NCBI GenBank assembly: GCA_004322215.1 | Contig: SCSM01000024.1 | Coordinates: forward strand, 42,729-106,728 | DNA length: 64,000 bases | Source: Bacteroidota bacterium | Lineage (GTDB): Bacteria; Bacteroidota; Ignavibacteria; Kapaibacteriales; UBA2268 | Direction of reading: 5' to 3' | In this document: positions 31,395 through 40,968 of the stretch, one piece after another | Layout of the letters: the number at the start of each line of letters is the position of its first letter | How positions within the stretch are numbered: the stretch's first letter is position 1 | The notes under the pieces: model-generated | The model's database searches: none | What the model saw: only the letters and a program-made list of their open reading frames with translations | Told to the model about the DNA's origin: nothing | Translations under genes and position numbers: made by a program

Positions 31395-32504
31395 ATGACA
31401 AAAAAAATTCTTGTGATTGACGATGCAGAGTATATTCTGGAGAGTACGTCAACACTCTTGCGCTTTGAGGGTTATGATGTTTACACTGCTGCTGACGGCT
31501 TGACCGGTATCGAAATCGCTTCTAATGTAGCTCCTGACTTAATCTTATGCGATATTTCTATGCCGGGATTGGATGGTTACGGAGTACTCGAAAAAGTAAG
31601 AAACCTCCCTAATACAACTACTACTCCCTTTATTTTTCTGACTGCTTTGACAGAGAAAAAGAATATGAGAACCGGAATGGAGAAGGGTGCCGATGATTAT
31701 ATAGTTAAACCATATACAAGAAACGAACTCATTGCAGCTATAGATGCACAATGGAAAAGACATTCGCTCATTGAAAAGCAGGTGCAGGACAAAGTTGATA
31801 AAGTAGGTAAAAGTGTAATTTACGCCCTGCCACATGAGTTCCGAACCGTGTTAAATGAAGTAATAAACTCAGCGAGATATATCAACAATTCTGCTGATGG
31901 TATCAAACCGAAAGAAGTAAAGGAATTAGCAGAAGATATTATCAGTTCGGCAATGCGGCTCATGAAAATTGCCGAGAACTTCCTTTTTTATGTCAGTTTG
32001 GAATCCATTATTTCAAATCCTCAAAAGAAAACTATGCTTCGTTCCTTTTCGACAGCAGAGCCAATAGCAATGGCTGAAGATATTGCTCAGCTTATTGCAG
32101 ATAAATATGGACGTAGGAATGATGTGAATTTCCTTAATAATGTAACAGGTATTAAGGCACAGATTGCTTCGGAAAGTTATCATAAAATTATTGATGAACT
32201 AATGGACAACGCACTTAGATTTTCGGAAAAAGAAACTAAAATTTACATAAATTCCTGGATTGAGGACTTTATGTTTTTTGTCTCGATTAAAGATAATGGT
32301 AGAGGTATGTCTCAGGAACAAATATCGAGCATAGCCGCTCTATCGCAATTTGACAGGAGTGTTTATGAACAGCAGGGTGTTGGATTAGGATTGGTTATTG
32401 CAAAAAAGCTGGTTGAACTCCACGACGGAACATTTAAAATTGATAGCCGGATTCAATTGGGGACTGAAGTCATTTTTAGCTTACATTTCGAAAAAGCTAA
32501 CTGA
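31395..32504 (+). CDS. Hybrid response regulator / histidine kinase (REC + HATPase)
   Basis: REC domain KILVIDDAEYIL...LILCDISMPGLDGYG...DYIVKP; H-box-like ALPHEFRTVL; ATPase DNGRGMSQEQ, GVGLGLVIAKKLVELHDG. Confidence 0.88.
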   Translation: MTKKILVIDDAEYILESTSTLLRFEGYDVYTAADGLTGIEIASNVAPDLILCDISMPGLDGYGVLEKVRNLPNTTTTPFIFLTALTEKKNMRTGMEKGADDYIVKPYTRNELIAAIDAQWKRHSLIEKQVQDKVDKVGKSVIYALPHEFRTVLNEVINSARYINNSADGIKPKEVKELAEDIISSAMRLMKIAENFLFYVSLESIISNPQKKTMLRSFSTAEPIAMAEDIAQLIADKYGRRNDVNFLNNVTGIKAQIASESYHKIIDELMDNALRFSEKETKIYINSWIEDFMFFVSIKDNGRGMSQEQISSIAALSQFDRSVYEQQGVGLGLVIAKKLVELHDGTFKIDSRIQLGTEVIFSLHFEKAN

Positions 32505-32526
32505 TAGTAATGCTGAATTTCATATT

Positions 32527-32940
32527 TTAAATGTCCAATGTTATGATTACCTCAAGTTCATTGTTGGAATTTCGTGTTATTTCTGCCTCGTGATATGTTA
32601 CTGCTTTTATATCTTCTGCAAATCCATCCACCGAAATACCCTGAAGTTCTGCATTAATTTGATGTTCCTCCAATTTTGATATTTTCAATTCAGAAAATAT
32701 AGCTTTCTTCTTATACATAAGCAAAAGTGCTTCTGAAAGGAAATCAATTATCAATGCCGTATCATCAACTGAAATCAATTCAATTTGTTCATTAATTTTT
32801 TTTGTACCTTCCGGGAATGATTGAACTGTCAACACTCCGCACAATCCCTTTAATGCAAAATCAAATAAATCGGGTAAATCCTTGCCAACAACTTTAATTC
32901 TGACATCTGCGGTATGAGGTAGATATTCGTAATAACCCAT
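32527..32940 (-). CDS. Archease
   Basis: MGYYEYLPHTADVRIKVVGKDLPDLFDFALKGLCGVLT; DDTALIIDFLSEALLLM; AVTYHEAEI; true ATG at 32940. Confidence 0.88.
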   Translation of the reverse strand: MGYYEYLPHTADVRIKVVGKDLPDLFDFALKGLCGVLTVQSFPEGTKKINEQIELISVDDTALIIDFLSEALLLMYKKKAIFSELKISKLEEHQINAELQGISVDGFAEDIKAVTYHEAEITRNSNNELEVIITLDI

Positions 32941-32983
32941 TGTACCAAATAAAAGTAAAAATAACAAGGGAACAAAAAATATT

Positions 32984-34627
32984 TCACATTACTATAGAAT
33001 TTTCATTCATGCTTTCGAGGTTTCTGATAATCGCCGCAAGAGTTTGTCCTGCTAACATCCCGTCAATCACCCTGTGGTCGTATGTTATAGAGATGTATGC
33101 CATATCCCTGATAGCAATTAACGGCTCACCGTTTATTTCCCTTACGACTGGCCTCTTCTGCACTGCACCTATTCCTATAATGGCAGTTTGCGGCTGATTG
33201 ATTATAGGTGTTCCGAACAATGTACCGAAAGTTCCAACATTAGTAATTGTAATCGTACCTCCCTGTATATCATCCGGATTCAGCTTCTTTGTCCTTGCCC
33301 TGCTTGATAAATCATAAATCCCCTGGGCAAGACCGAGTACACTCAGTGAATCCGCATTTCTAAGAACCGGGACAATCAGGTTACCATCAGGCAGAGCAGT
33401 TGCTATTCCCAGGTTAATTCTGTTGTGTTTAATAATGTTTTTACCATCCACACTCACATTAACCATAGGAAATTCTTTCAATCCCCTGATTGTAGCATCT
33501 GCAAAGAAGGGAGTATAAGTCAGCTTAAAACCTTCACGTCTTTGAAATTCTTCGAGATGACTTTTCCTGAATTTCACAATCTCAGTAACATCTGCTTCAC
33601 CGACGCTCGTAACATGAGGCGAAGTCTGCTTCGAATATACCATGTGTTCTGCAATTCGCTGGCGAACACGGTCCATCGGAATAATTTCATCCTCTGAACC
33701 AACGGCTGCCGGTTGCTGTTCGAATGACGGTTTAGCTTCTTTTAACGCCTGTTTTGAAACACCCTTAACACGGTTATCAATATAATTCAATATATCCTTT
33801 TTTGTAACTCTTTCATCGGCACCTGTCCCCTTTATTGTTTCCAATTCCTGCAATGTTACTCCCTCGGCTTCGGCAATAGCCCTTACGAGTGGAGAATAGA
33901 ACCTATTTCCCATTGTCCTTGGAATATCCTTCATACCTTCTTCCTTTTTCTCAGGTGTTTTAATTGCAGTACTCGTATATGATGGCTGTGGCTTTACTTC
34001 AGCTTTTATTTCAACAACTGATGCTTGTTTTGTTGCACCTGTTGATTTACCGGTAGAAATTTTTGCAATTACCTTTCCAACTTCTACTGTTTCATTTTCT
34101 TTTGCCAGTAACTCAACAATTTCTCCTGCAACCGGAGAAGGGACTTCAGTATCAACTTTATCGGTTGATATTTCGAGAAGCATTTCATCTCTCTCGATAG
34201 TATCCCCAACACTTTTCAGCCATTTAATCACAGTGCCTTCCTGAAGTGATTCACCCATCTTAGGCATTACAACATCAACTACTTCACCTGAAACGGTTGG
34301 TTTCTTTTTTGGAGCTTCGGGTACTTTAACGGTTTCTTTTATTTCTTGTTTCGCCGGTTTCTCCTGAGCTCTGGATTTGACAGCAGAAGCATCTGTTTCG
34401 ATATAAGCAATCACTTTGCCTACCTCAACCGTTTCATTTTCGGCAGTAAGTATTTCTACAATCGTACCGCTTACAGGAGAAGGTACTTCTGTATCAACCT
34501 TATCCGTCGATATTTCCAGAAGCATTTCATCTCTATCTATTTTATCGCCAACATTCTTCAACCATTTCAGGACTGTTCCCTCCTGCAATGATTCGCCCAT
34601 TTTTGGCATTACAACTTCAGTTTTCAT
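32984..34627 (-). CDS. 2-oxoacid dehydrogenase E2 (dihydrolipoamide acyltransferase) with two lipoyl domains
   Basis: Two near-identical lipoyl domains (EISTDKVDTEVPSP twice), peripheral subunit-binding domain, catalytic ISITYDHRVIDG. Confidence 0.92.
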   Translation of the reverse strand: MKTEVVMPKMGESLQEGTVLKWLKNVGDKIDRDEMLLEISTDKVDTEVPSPVSGTIVEILTAENETVEVGKVIAYIETDASAVKSRAQEKPAKQEIKETVKVPEAPKKKPTVSGEVVDVVMPKMGESLQEGTVIKWLKSVGDTIERDEMLLEISTDKVDTEVPSPVAGEIVELLAKENETVEVGKVIAKISTGKSTGATKQASVVEIKAEVKPQPSYTSTAIKTPEKKEEGMKDIPRTMGNRFYSPLVRAIAEAEGVTLQELETIKGTGADERVTKKDILNYIDNRVKGVSKQALKEAKPSFEQQPAAVGSEDEIIPMDRVRQRIAEHMVYSKQTSPHVTSVGEADVTEIVKFRKSHLEEFQRREGFKLTYTPFFADATIRGLKEFPMVNVSVDGKNIIKHNRINLGIATALPDGNLIVPVLRNADSLSVLGLAQGIYDLSSRARTKKLNPDDIQGGTITITNVGTFGTLFGTPIINQPQTAIIGIGAVQKRPVVREINGEPLIAIRDMAYISITYDHRVIDGMLAGQTLAAIIRNLESMNENSIVM

Positions 34628-34699
34628 ATATATTAACCCTTGAAGATTTCAAAATCAAATAATATTTTATTCAAATTTACTATACAAAAATAAAATTTT

Positions 34700-35467
34700 T
34701 TATTTTGGCATTTTAAATAAATTATCGTCAATTTTTGTGTCGGTTTCAACATTTTCAAGCTGCATTGCACTTGCTTTTTTCCCGTTAATATGGTTTTCAA
34801 CCGTAAACGGAATTAGTATTCCGTTTATATTTTTATGATTCTTAAGATAGGTATCCAATCTCGCTTTTTCTTTACCCTTTGAAACTTCTATTGTAGTTTT
34901 AAAAAATACATATTTATCAGCATCAATAAATACAGTCATGCTTTGCTTATCTTTCATAGTAAGTTTTAATTTATATGCATTTTTCCCATCTACCTTTGAT
35001 TTACCGAGAAGTTTTACGTTTATCCCCTTTTTCTTGTAATCATTAAACGGACTTTCCAAAAAGTTTGACTGAACCTTAAGTTTAGTCAGCATCTCATCGG
35101 GCATTTTTTCGGGTTTATTATCCTTACTCTGAGGACTAATGAACCATCCGGTTTTCCCGTCAAATGCCTGAATCATTTTTTTTCCCGATATATCAATTTC
35201 CGAACGAATGGATTTCGGCTGTTTAAAAAACATTTTAAAAGGTATTTCAGTTCCCATTCCAGAAATTTTACCTGAAATTTTCATTGATTTAATACTTTTA
35301 AGCTTTTCATTGCCCTGGTTCTGCAAAGTCTTGTTTATTATTTCGTCAACATTCTGTGAAAATAAATCAGCACTAATCAGAAATAAAACAGCTAAAATTA
35401 TTATTATTTTCTTAAACACAATTACTCCGTTTTTTTTAATTTGGATATTTAAATAAATCATTATCAA
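34700..35467 (-). CDS. LolA-like outer-membrane lipoprotein-sorting-type exported protein
   Basis: Signal peptide; SMKISGKISGMGTEIPFKMFFKQPKSIRSEIDISGKKMIQAFDGKTGWFISP pattern. Actual start is probably a GTG near 35421 (VFKKIIIILAVLFLISADLFSQ). Confidence 0.7.
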   Translation of the reverse strand: MIMIYLNIQIKKNGVIVFKKIIIILAVLFLISADLFSQNVDEIINKTLQNQGNEKLKSIKSMKISGKISGMGTEIPFKMFFKQPKSIRSEIDISGKKMIQAFDGKTGWFISPQSKDNKPEKMPDEMLTKLKVQSNFLESPFNDYKKKGINVKLLGKSKVDGKNAYKLKLTMKDKQSMTVFIDADKYVFFKTTIEVSKGKEKARLDTYLKNHKNINGILIPFTVENHINGKKASAMQLENVETDTKIDDNLFKMPK

Positions 35468-36173
35468 TGTCAGTATTCACTTCGACTTTTTCTATAAGCA
35501 TTTTTGATTCGGATTCTCCATTAGCTCTTGAATCCATAAAAAATGGTATTTTCAAACCGCCAATATCCCTGTAATCCTTGAAATACGATTCCAATACGTA
35601 ATCTTCAGACCCCTGCTGTTTGACCACTGTTTTTTGCAATATCTGAACATTATTTATTGAATCAATGTACATATCGGCTTCGCTCGAATCAGGCATTTGG
35701 GCAGTAATTAAATAACAATCAATACTGTCAAGTTTTGTTTTTCCTTTATAAATCAGTTTGATACCTCTTTCATTATAATTTGCAAGCGGATGAATCAGAT
35801 AATAATTCTGAGTCTTCACGCTTGTATATGTTTCAGGTGACATCTTTTGAGCTGTGTTCTGGTCGGCAATTTCATTAATATACCAACCCTCATTTTCACC
35901 GATTGTCTGAATTATTTTCTTGTCCATAACTTCGAGGTCCATCCTGTTCATAAAGGGTTTTTTATTATATATGACGAACTTTCCCGTTACACTGCGAAAA
36001 GTCATCCTTCCTGTGATTTTCAATGTTTGAATTGTATCCCCGGAACCCCTTTCCAGCAACACTTTATTGAAAATATCATCGGCTTCGGATTGAGCAGTCA
36101 ATTCGATTACCGAAAGCAACAGAATCAGCAAAAATAAATAAGGTGACTTATGCATAATTATAAATAAAATCAA
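35436..36173 (-). CDS. LolA-like exported protein, paralogue of the adjacent gene
   Basis: Signal peptide; TLKITGRMTFRSVTGKFVIYNKKPFMNRMDLEVMDKKIIQTIGENEGWYIN; same C-terminal ending NDLFKYPN versus DNLFKMPK. Confidence 0.68.
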   Translation of the reverse strand: MILFIIMHKSPYLFLLILLLSVIELTAQSEADDIFNKVLLERGSGDTIQTLKITGRMTFRSVTGKFVIYNKKPFMNRMDLEVMDKKIIQTIGENEGWYINEIADQNTAQKMSPETYTSVKTQNYYLIHPLANYNERGIKLIYKGKTKLDSIDCYLITAQMPDSSEADMYIDSINNVQILQKTVVKQQGSEDYVLESYFKDYRDIGGLKIPFFMDSRANGESESKMLIEKVEVNTDIDNDLFKYPN

Positions 36174-36231
36174 GAAAATACACTAAAAGATTATAATAAA
36201 ACGAATATCTGCAATTAAGATTTGATAATTC

Positions 36232-37077
36232 CTAACCTTCGGGAATAAGCTTTTTCATTTTTACTTTAAACTCAGTAGCTTCCAAACCTTTAATCTCATT
36301 TTGTGCAAGAAATTCATCATCAGGCATTTTCTTATTAATCAGCGTCTTTATGATGTTAATTTCCTTGCTTGAAAAAGTTTCCGAATTTATCATGTAATCC
36401 TCAAATGCTTCGTAAGTAGATGGAACAATAGGTTTGATTAGTTCCCCCATAGCAGCAGCATAAACCCTGATTTCGTATTGTGCATGGAAATCGAGCCGTA
36501 GTTTCAGAAAATGAAGCAGATTATGCAGGTCTATTTTCCAGTACCATTCGGTATACGTAGAAAGCGGAAGATTTATTCTTGCAAGCTCACGCGCAATATC
36601 CATATCGAGCATTGATTTGTATTCTTCGAATAATTTTTGTTGAGTCTTACTTAACATTTCATTAATTTCCTCTGCCTGGTATTGTGGTAATACAGAATCG
36701 CCCCTTCCCTGCCTGTTTACTGTGTCCTGCGTTCTGATTTGTTCGATATCAGGAATATAAAATTCATCCTTCATTTCCGAATACCTGCCGCTGTACTCGT
36801 TGACATTCGCTGTCCTGTGGCGAATCCATTGCCTTGCTACAAAAATAGGTAGTTTAACATGAAATTTGAATTCAACCATTTCAAACGGTGAAGTGTGGCG
36901 GTGTCTCATCAGATAGCGGATTAATTCCCTGTCAGCCCTGACAGATTTTGTGCCTTTTCCATAAGAGACTCTTGCTGCCTGAACGATGGAATCGTCGGTT
37001 CCCATAAAATCAACGAGCCGGACGAATCCTTTGTCTAAGCAATCTATTCTTTTCAGTAATTCTTCTTTATTTTCCAT
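36232..37077 (-). CDS. thyX: Flavin-dependent thymidylate synthase ThyX
   Basis: RHRX7S motif (RHRTANVNEYSGRYS), RHRHTSPFEMVEFKFHVKLPIFVARQW. Confidence 0.94.
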   Translation of the reverse strand: MENKEELLKRIDCLDKGFVRLVDFMGTDDSIVQAARVSYGKGTKSVRADRELIRYLMRHRHTSPFEMVEFKFHVKLPIFVARQWIRHRTANVNEYSGRYSEMKDEFYIPDIEQIRTQDTVNRQGRGDSVLPQYQAEEINEMLSKTQQKLFEEYKSMLDMDIARELARINLPLSTYTEWYWKIDLHNLLHFLKLRLDFHAQYEIRVYAAAMGELIKPIVPSTYEAFEDYMINSETFSSKEINIIKTLINKKMPDDEFLAQNEIKGLEATEFKVKMKKLIPEG

Positions 37078-37253
37078 TAATATTTATCCCCGGTTAGTAG
37101 AAATTCAATCGGCAAAATTAATGATGTTTTCCGATATAATTTCAATAATGTGTAAATATTATTTGCAATTTATTCTGTAATGATATATTTTAAATCAAAA
37201 TATTTAATGAAAATAAAATGAATATTAATAAATTTAGTTTTATAGGTCAATAA

Positions 37254-37511
37254 ATGCCAGAAATTAGTAGATTTCTTGGAATAATTATTTTTATGGTTTA
37301 CAATGACCATGAACCACCACATTTTCATGCGAGATATGGCAAGTATCATATAAAATTAGAAATTCAGAGTGGTGTAATAGAAGGCAAATTTCCAAGACGA
37401 GCATTAAATGCTATAATTTAATGGAACGAACTCAATAAGGAACAATTAATGTTAGATTGGGAACTAGCAAGGCAACATGGGCCATTAAATAAAATTCCAC
37501 CTTTGGAGTAA
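37254..37511 (+). pseudogene. DUF4160-like gene with one in-frame TAA stop (37419-37421)
   Basis: MPEISRFLGIIIFMVYNDHEPPHFHARYGKYHIKLEIQSGVIEGKFPRRALNAII*WNELNKEQLMLDWELARQHGPLNKIPPLE*. Confidence 0.8.
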
Positions 37512-37515
37512 AAGT

Positions 37516-37758
37516 ATGATTGAAATTAAAAATGCAAAATACATTGACAATTATAAAATTTGGTTGGAATTTAGTGACGGTACATCTGGAATCGCAGACC
37601 TAAGTGAAGACTTATGGGGTAAGATTTTTGAACCATTGAAAGATAAAAATTATTTTAAAAATTTTGCTGTTTCTGAAACAATGAGAACTATATCATGGGA
37701 TAATGGGGCTGATTTATCTCCTGAATATTTATATGATAAAGTGAAAAATAAAAATTAA
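37516..37758 (+). CDS. DUF2442-like protein
   Basis: IKNAKYIDNYKIWLEFSDGTSGIADLSEDLWGKIFEPLKDKNYFKNFAV...TISWDNGADLSPEYLYD; immediately downstream of a DUF4160-like gene. Confidence 0.82.
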   Translation: MIEIKNAKYIDNYKIWLEFSDGTSGIADLSEDLWGKIFEPLKDKNYFKNFAVSETMRTISWDNGADLSPEYLYDKVKNKN

Positions 37759-37897
37759 TGATGATATTATTTGAGGAAAGAGTCCATTGGTTATTATTAT
37801 TAATTTATAAAATGAACCTTATCAATTTAGAAACTTTTTAGTGATAAATCCGTATGCTTAATTGGAAATGAATGTTTAATATAAATGTAAATAGAAA

Positions 37898-38566
37898 ATG
37901 GGTTCAAGATATATTTTTGGAATATGCTTAGTCATACTCGGAATTCTGTTCTTTTTAGACCAGTTAGGCGTCTGGAGCTTCGGCTGGATTATTTCAACAT
38001 GGTGGCCCCTGATATTAATTATTATCGGTGTAAGCCATCTTGCATCATCCAATAAATCTTTTTTTACGGGAATAGTTATTATTGCCATTGGAATATTACT
38101 TCAGGCAGACCAGCTTGATTACCTTCCGGGTGGTTTCTGGAGTTCATTCTGGCCCATGATTTTGATTTTAATCGGTATTTGGATTTTAACTGTTAAGCAT
38201 CAGAGAAGCAAAAAACATCCTTCGATGGCAGAAGATATTAATATGCTGGCTTTATTCAGCGGAGTCAATCAAATCATTAGTTCAGAAAATTTCAAAGGTG
38301 GAACAATTGGGGCATACTTCGGTGGTGCTGAACTCGATTTAAGAAACGCAAAAATATCACCCGAAGGAGCATTCCTGGAGCTTACTGCTGCATTTGGTGG
38401 AATTGAGATACGCATTCCTTATGACTGGAAAGTTATGGTTACCGGTACTCCGATTTTTGGAGGGATGGAAAATAAATCCCGGCAGGAATTTCCCGATGGA
38501 GAGTTAAGACCAATTTTAAAGGTAAACTATCTTGCTGCATTCGGCGGCATTGAAATTAAAAATTAA
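37898..38566 (+). CDS. LiaF/LiaI-like transmembrane protein (DUF5668-type)
   Basis: Repeated hydrophobic WPLILIIIGV / WPMILILIGIW segments and C-terminal beta-rich GGIEIRIPYDWKVMVTGTPIFGGMENK. Confidence 0.75.
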   Translation: MGSRYIFGICLVILGILFFLDQLGVWSFGWIISTWWPLILIIIGVSHLASSNKSFFTGIVIIAIGILLQADQLDYLPGGFWSSFWPMILILIGIWILTVKHQRSKKHPSMAEDINMLALFSGVNQIISSENFKGGTIGAYFGGAELDLRNAKISPEGAFLELTAAFGGIEIRIPYDWKVMVTGTPIFGGMENKSRQEFPDGELRPILKVNYLAAFGGIEIKN

Positions 38567-38620
38567 TAGCTTATTTTTGAATTCAATAATTTTTGCGAGC
38601 TGTTAATTTTTATTTCTTTA

Positions 38621-39694
38621 ATGGAACAATCTAATCAAACTGAAAATATAAAAGCCGGAAAGCCGGTAATTCTTAGCGGCATACAGCCGACGGGAGGACT
38701 TCATATTGGTAATCTTTTCGGAGCCATCAAAAATTGGGTTGCTATGCAGGATGAATATCAGTGCTATTTCACTATTGTTGACTTACATTCAATTACAAAC
38801 AAACAAGTTCCTGCCGAACTGAGACGCAGCACTCTCGATATGGCAGCTATGCTAATTGCTTGCGGAATTGATACCGATAAATCAGTGCTTTTTGTGCAAT
38901 CCCACGTTCCCGAACACGCAGAGCTTGCCTGGGTTCTGATATGCTTAGCAGGTACGGGTGAACTTAGCCGTATGACACAATTCAAGGATAAAGCTGCTCA
39001 GCATCCCGAAAATGTCAATGCCGGCTTATTTGCTTATCCTGTCCTGATGGCCGCTGATATATTATTATATCAGGCAGACCTTGTACCCGTAGGTGAAGAC
39101 CAGAAACAGCATCTCGAACTTACGAGAGATATTGCTCAAAGATTCAATCATAACTATTCAGATACATTCAAGATTCCTGATGCTTATATCCCCAAAACAG
39201 GGGCAAGAATTATGAGTTTGCAGGAACCTACAAAAAAAATGTCAAAATCAGATGAAAACAAAAAAGCAACAATTTTTTTGTCTGAAAGCGATGAAGAAAT
39301 AAAAAATAAAATTAAAAGAGCAGTGACAGATTCTGGCGAACTTTTAAATGATGATTTTTTCAAAAATGCATCAATCAATCATGAATCCCTCATGGATTTC
39401 ATGAAAAATAGACCGGGTCTGGCAAATTTGTTGACATTATATCACGCATCAACAAATAAAGCATTTATTGAAATGGGAAAGGATTTAGCCGGCAAAGGAT
39501 TCGGTGATATTAAATCAATCGTAGCCGAAGCAATGGCTGATTATCTTAATCCAATCCGTACGAAGTATAATGAAATCAGGAAAGATGAAAATAAACTTAA
39601 AGAACTATTAGCTCAGGGAGCTGAAAAAGCACATTCTGTTGCATTAAAAACTTTGAGGAAAGTATATAAAAAAGTCGGTTTCTATTCACTTTGA
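38621..39694 (+). CDS. trpS: Tryptophanyl-tRNA synthetase
   Basis: SGIQPTGGLHIGNLFGAIKNW (HIGN), LVPVGEDQKQHLELTRDIAQRFN, KMSKSDENKKATIFL. Confidence 0.96.
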   Translation: MEQSNQTENIKAGKPVILSGIQPTGGLHIGNLFGAIKNWVAMQDEYQCYFTIVDLHSITNKQVPAELRRSTLDMAAMLIACGIDTDKSVLFVQSHVPEHAELAWVLICLAGTGELSRMTQFKDKAAQHPENVNAGLFAYPVLMAADILLYQADLVPVGEDQKQHLELTRDIAQRFNHNYSDTFKIPDAYIPKTGARIMSLQEPTKKMSKSDENKKATIFLSESDEEIKNKIKRAVTDSGELLNDDFFKNASINHESLMDFMKNRPGLANLLTLYHASTNKAFIEMGKDLAGKGFGDIKSIVAEAMADYLNPIRTKYNEIRKDENKLKELLAQGAEKAHSVALKTLRKVYKKVGFYSL

Positions 39695-39760
39695 ATTAAT
39701 AATCGAATATATTAATTTGGAAAAATGTTTGAATCAAATTGAATTATAAGTGAATCTGGT

Positions 39761-40864
39761 ATGAGTAAAATAAAATACATATTTTGTCTTATTCTGATTA
39801 TATCATTATTCCCACAATTTTTATCAGCACAGAAGTACTTCAATACGATAACACTTATTAATGATTCGGGTGAAAACGCTTTCGTCAAAGTTGTTGGACC
39901 TACTGAATTGCAGGTTGAAGTTCCCAAGAAAAAAAATACTATTGTGAATGTCTCCGCCGGCAACTATTATATTTTGGTTCGTTATGGCAACAACCCGAAG
40001 AACTACTTTTATACTAAGGGGGAACCATTCCAGATTACACAGACAGATAAAGAATACACTGCAATCTCCATTACGCTGAATAAAACAGTAAGCGGTAACT
40101 ATAATACAAACCCTTCGACAAGCGAGGAGTTCGGAAACGCAGACAAGACTCAACATGATTCATTATCCTTAGTTATTCCGATTAGCGAACAATATTCAAA
40201 TGACCCCGGATTGAAGGATAACGAGCTACTTGTTACGACAATACCCCTCGGTTTGAAAATATTCCTGGCGCCTGATAAAGATTCTTTGAAAACGACAATT
40301 ATTTCATCAAATCTGCAGATTCAGTCTTCAAATTACCTGATTGACAGCAATAATTTCAAAGGATACTCACCAATTATATTAAAAGATATTAAACCTGGCA
40401 AATATCTACTCGCTGTCGAGCCGGTGCAAATTATTGATGCTCAACTCAAACTGAGTGGCATTGATGAATCAATGAAACCTTCCGCTCTTGTATCGACTGA
40501 CATTTATCCAAGTATGAAACCAAGTGATAAAAAAGGGATGTACGGGGCTATTGTATATTCTTACGAAAAAAGTATTGTTAAAGGTGACAGAATCATAATT
40601 CTATCCTTCCCTCATGAATTACCAATTATCAAAATGGAACAGTATTACCCTTCTGCCGATAAATTTGTTTTCGATGATGTAGAATTAAAGAAAGAAATAA
40701 AGAAAAGCGGATTCAGTACAAAAGAAATCAACAAAGCAATCGAACTTCTGCATCGCGGAGGAAAAATCCGGCTCAATGGAAAAGATGTCTCTCTTTTCAT
40801 AGAAATTCAAAATAACGGAAGCTGGAGAATAGGAACACTTCAAAGAACAAAAAACACTGATTAA
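39761..40864 (+). CDS. Exported protein of unknown function
   Basis: Signal peptide MSKIKYIFCLILIISLFPQFLSA; long ORF with normal codon usage; no family recognised. Confidence 0.7.
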   Translation: MSKIKYIFCLILIISLFPQFLSAQKYFNTITLINDSGENAFVKVVGPTELQVEVPKKKNTIVNVSAGNYYILVRYGNNPKNYFYTKGEPFQITQTDKEYTAISITLNKTVSGNYNTNPSTSEEFGNADKTQHDSLSLVIPISEQYSNDPGLKDNELLVTTIPLGLKIFLAPDKDSLKTTIISSNLQIQSSNYLIDSNNFKGYSPIILKDIKPGKYLLAVEPVQIIDAQLKLSGIDESMKPSALVSTDIYPSMKPSDKKGMYGAIVYSYEKSIVKGDRIIILSFPHELPIIKMEQYYPSADKFVFDDVELKKEIKKSGFSTKEINKAIELLHRGGKIRLNGKDVSLFIEIQNNGSWRIGTLQRTKNTD

Positions 40865-40901
40865 AAAAAATCTTTTGTTATTATGAACGAATTTATTTAA
40901 T

Positions 40902-40949
40902 TTTACTCAACATATTGAGTAAATTATCTCAATATACTGAGTAAATTAT
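40902..40949. promoter_or_regulatory. Candidate operator: perfect palindrome plus 22-bp-spaced direct repeats
   Basis: TTTACTCAA-CATA-TTGAGTAAA (40902-40923); TGAGTAAATTAT at 40916-40927 and again at 40938-40949. Confidence 0.55.
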
Positions 40950-40968
40950 TACATTACGTGATTATTTT

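Noticed and set aside
36232-37077. Apparent deviation in the ThyX signature (RHRTANVNEYSGRY)
   Set aside because: It still satisfies RHRX7S; an Asn in the variable stretch is not evidence of lost function.
1010-37421. Genome-wide reassignment of TAA to Glu as an explanation for in-frame TAA codons
   Set aside because: TAA is used as the normal terminator by many clearly intact genes in this window, so only decay, error or local readthrough remains plausible.
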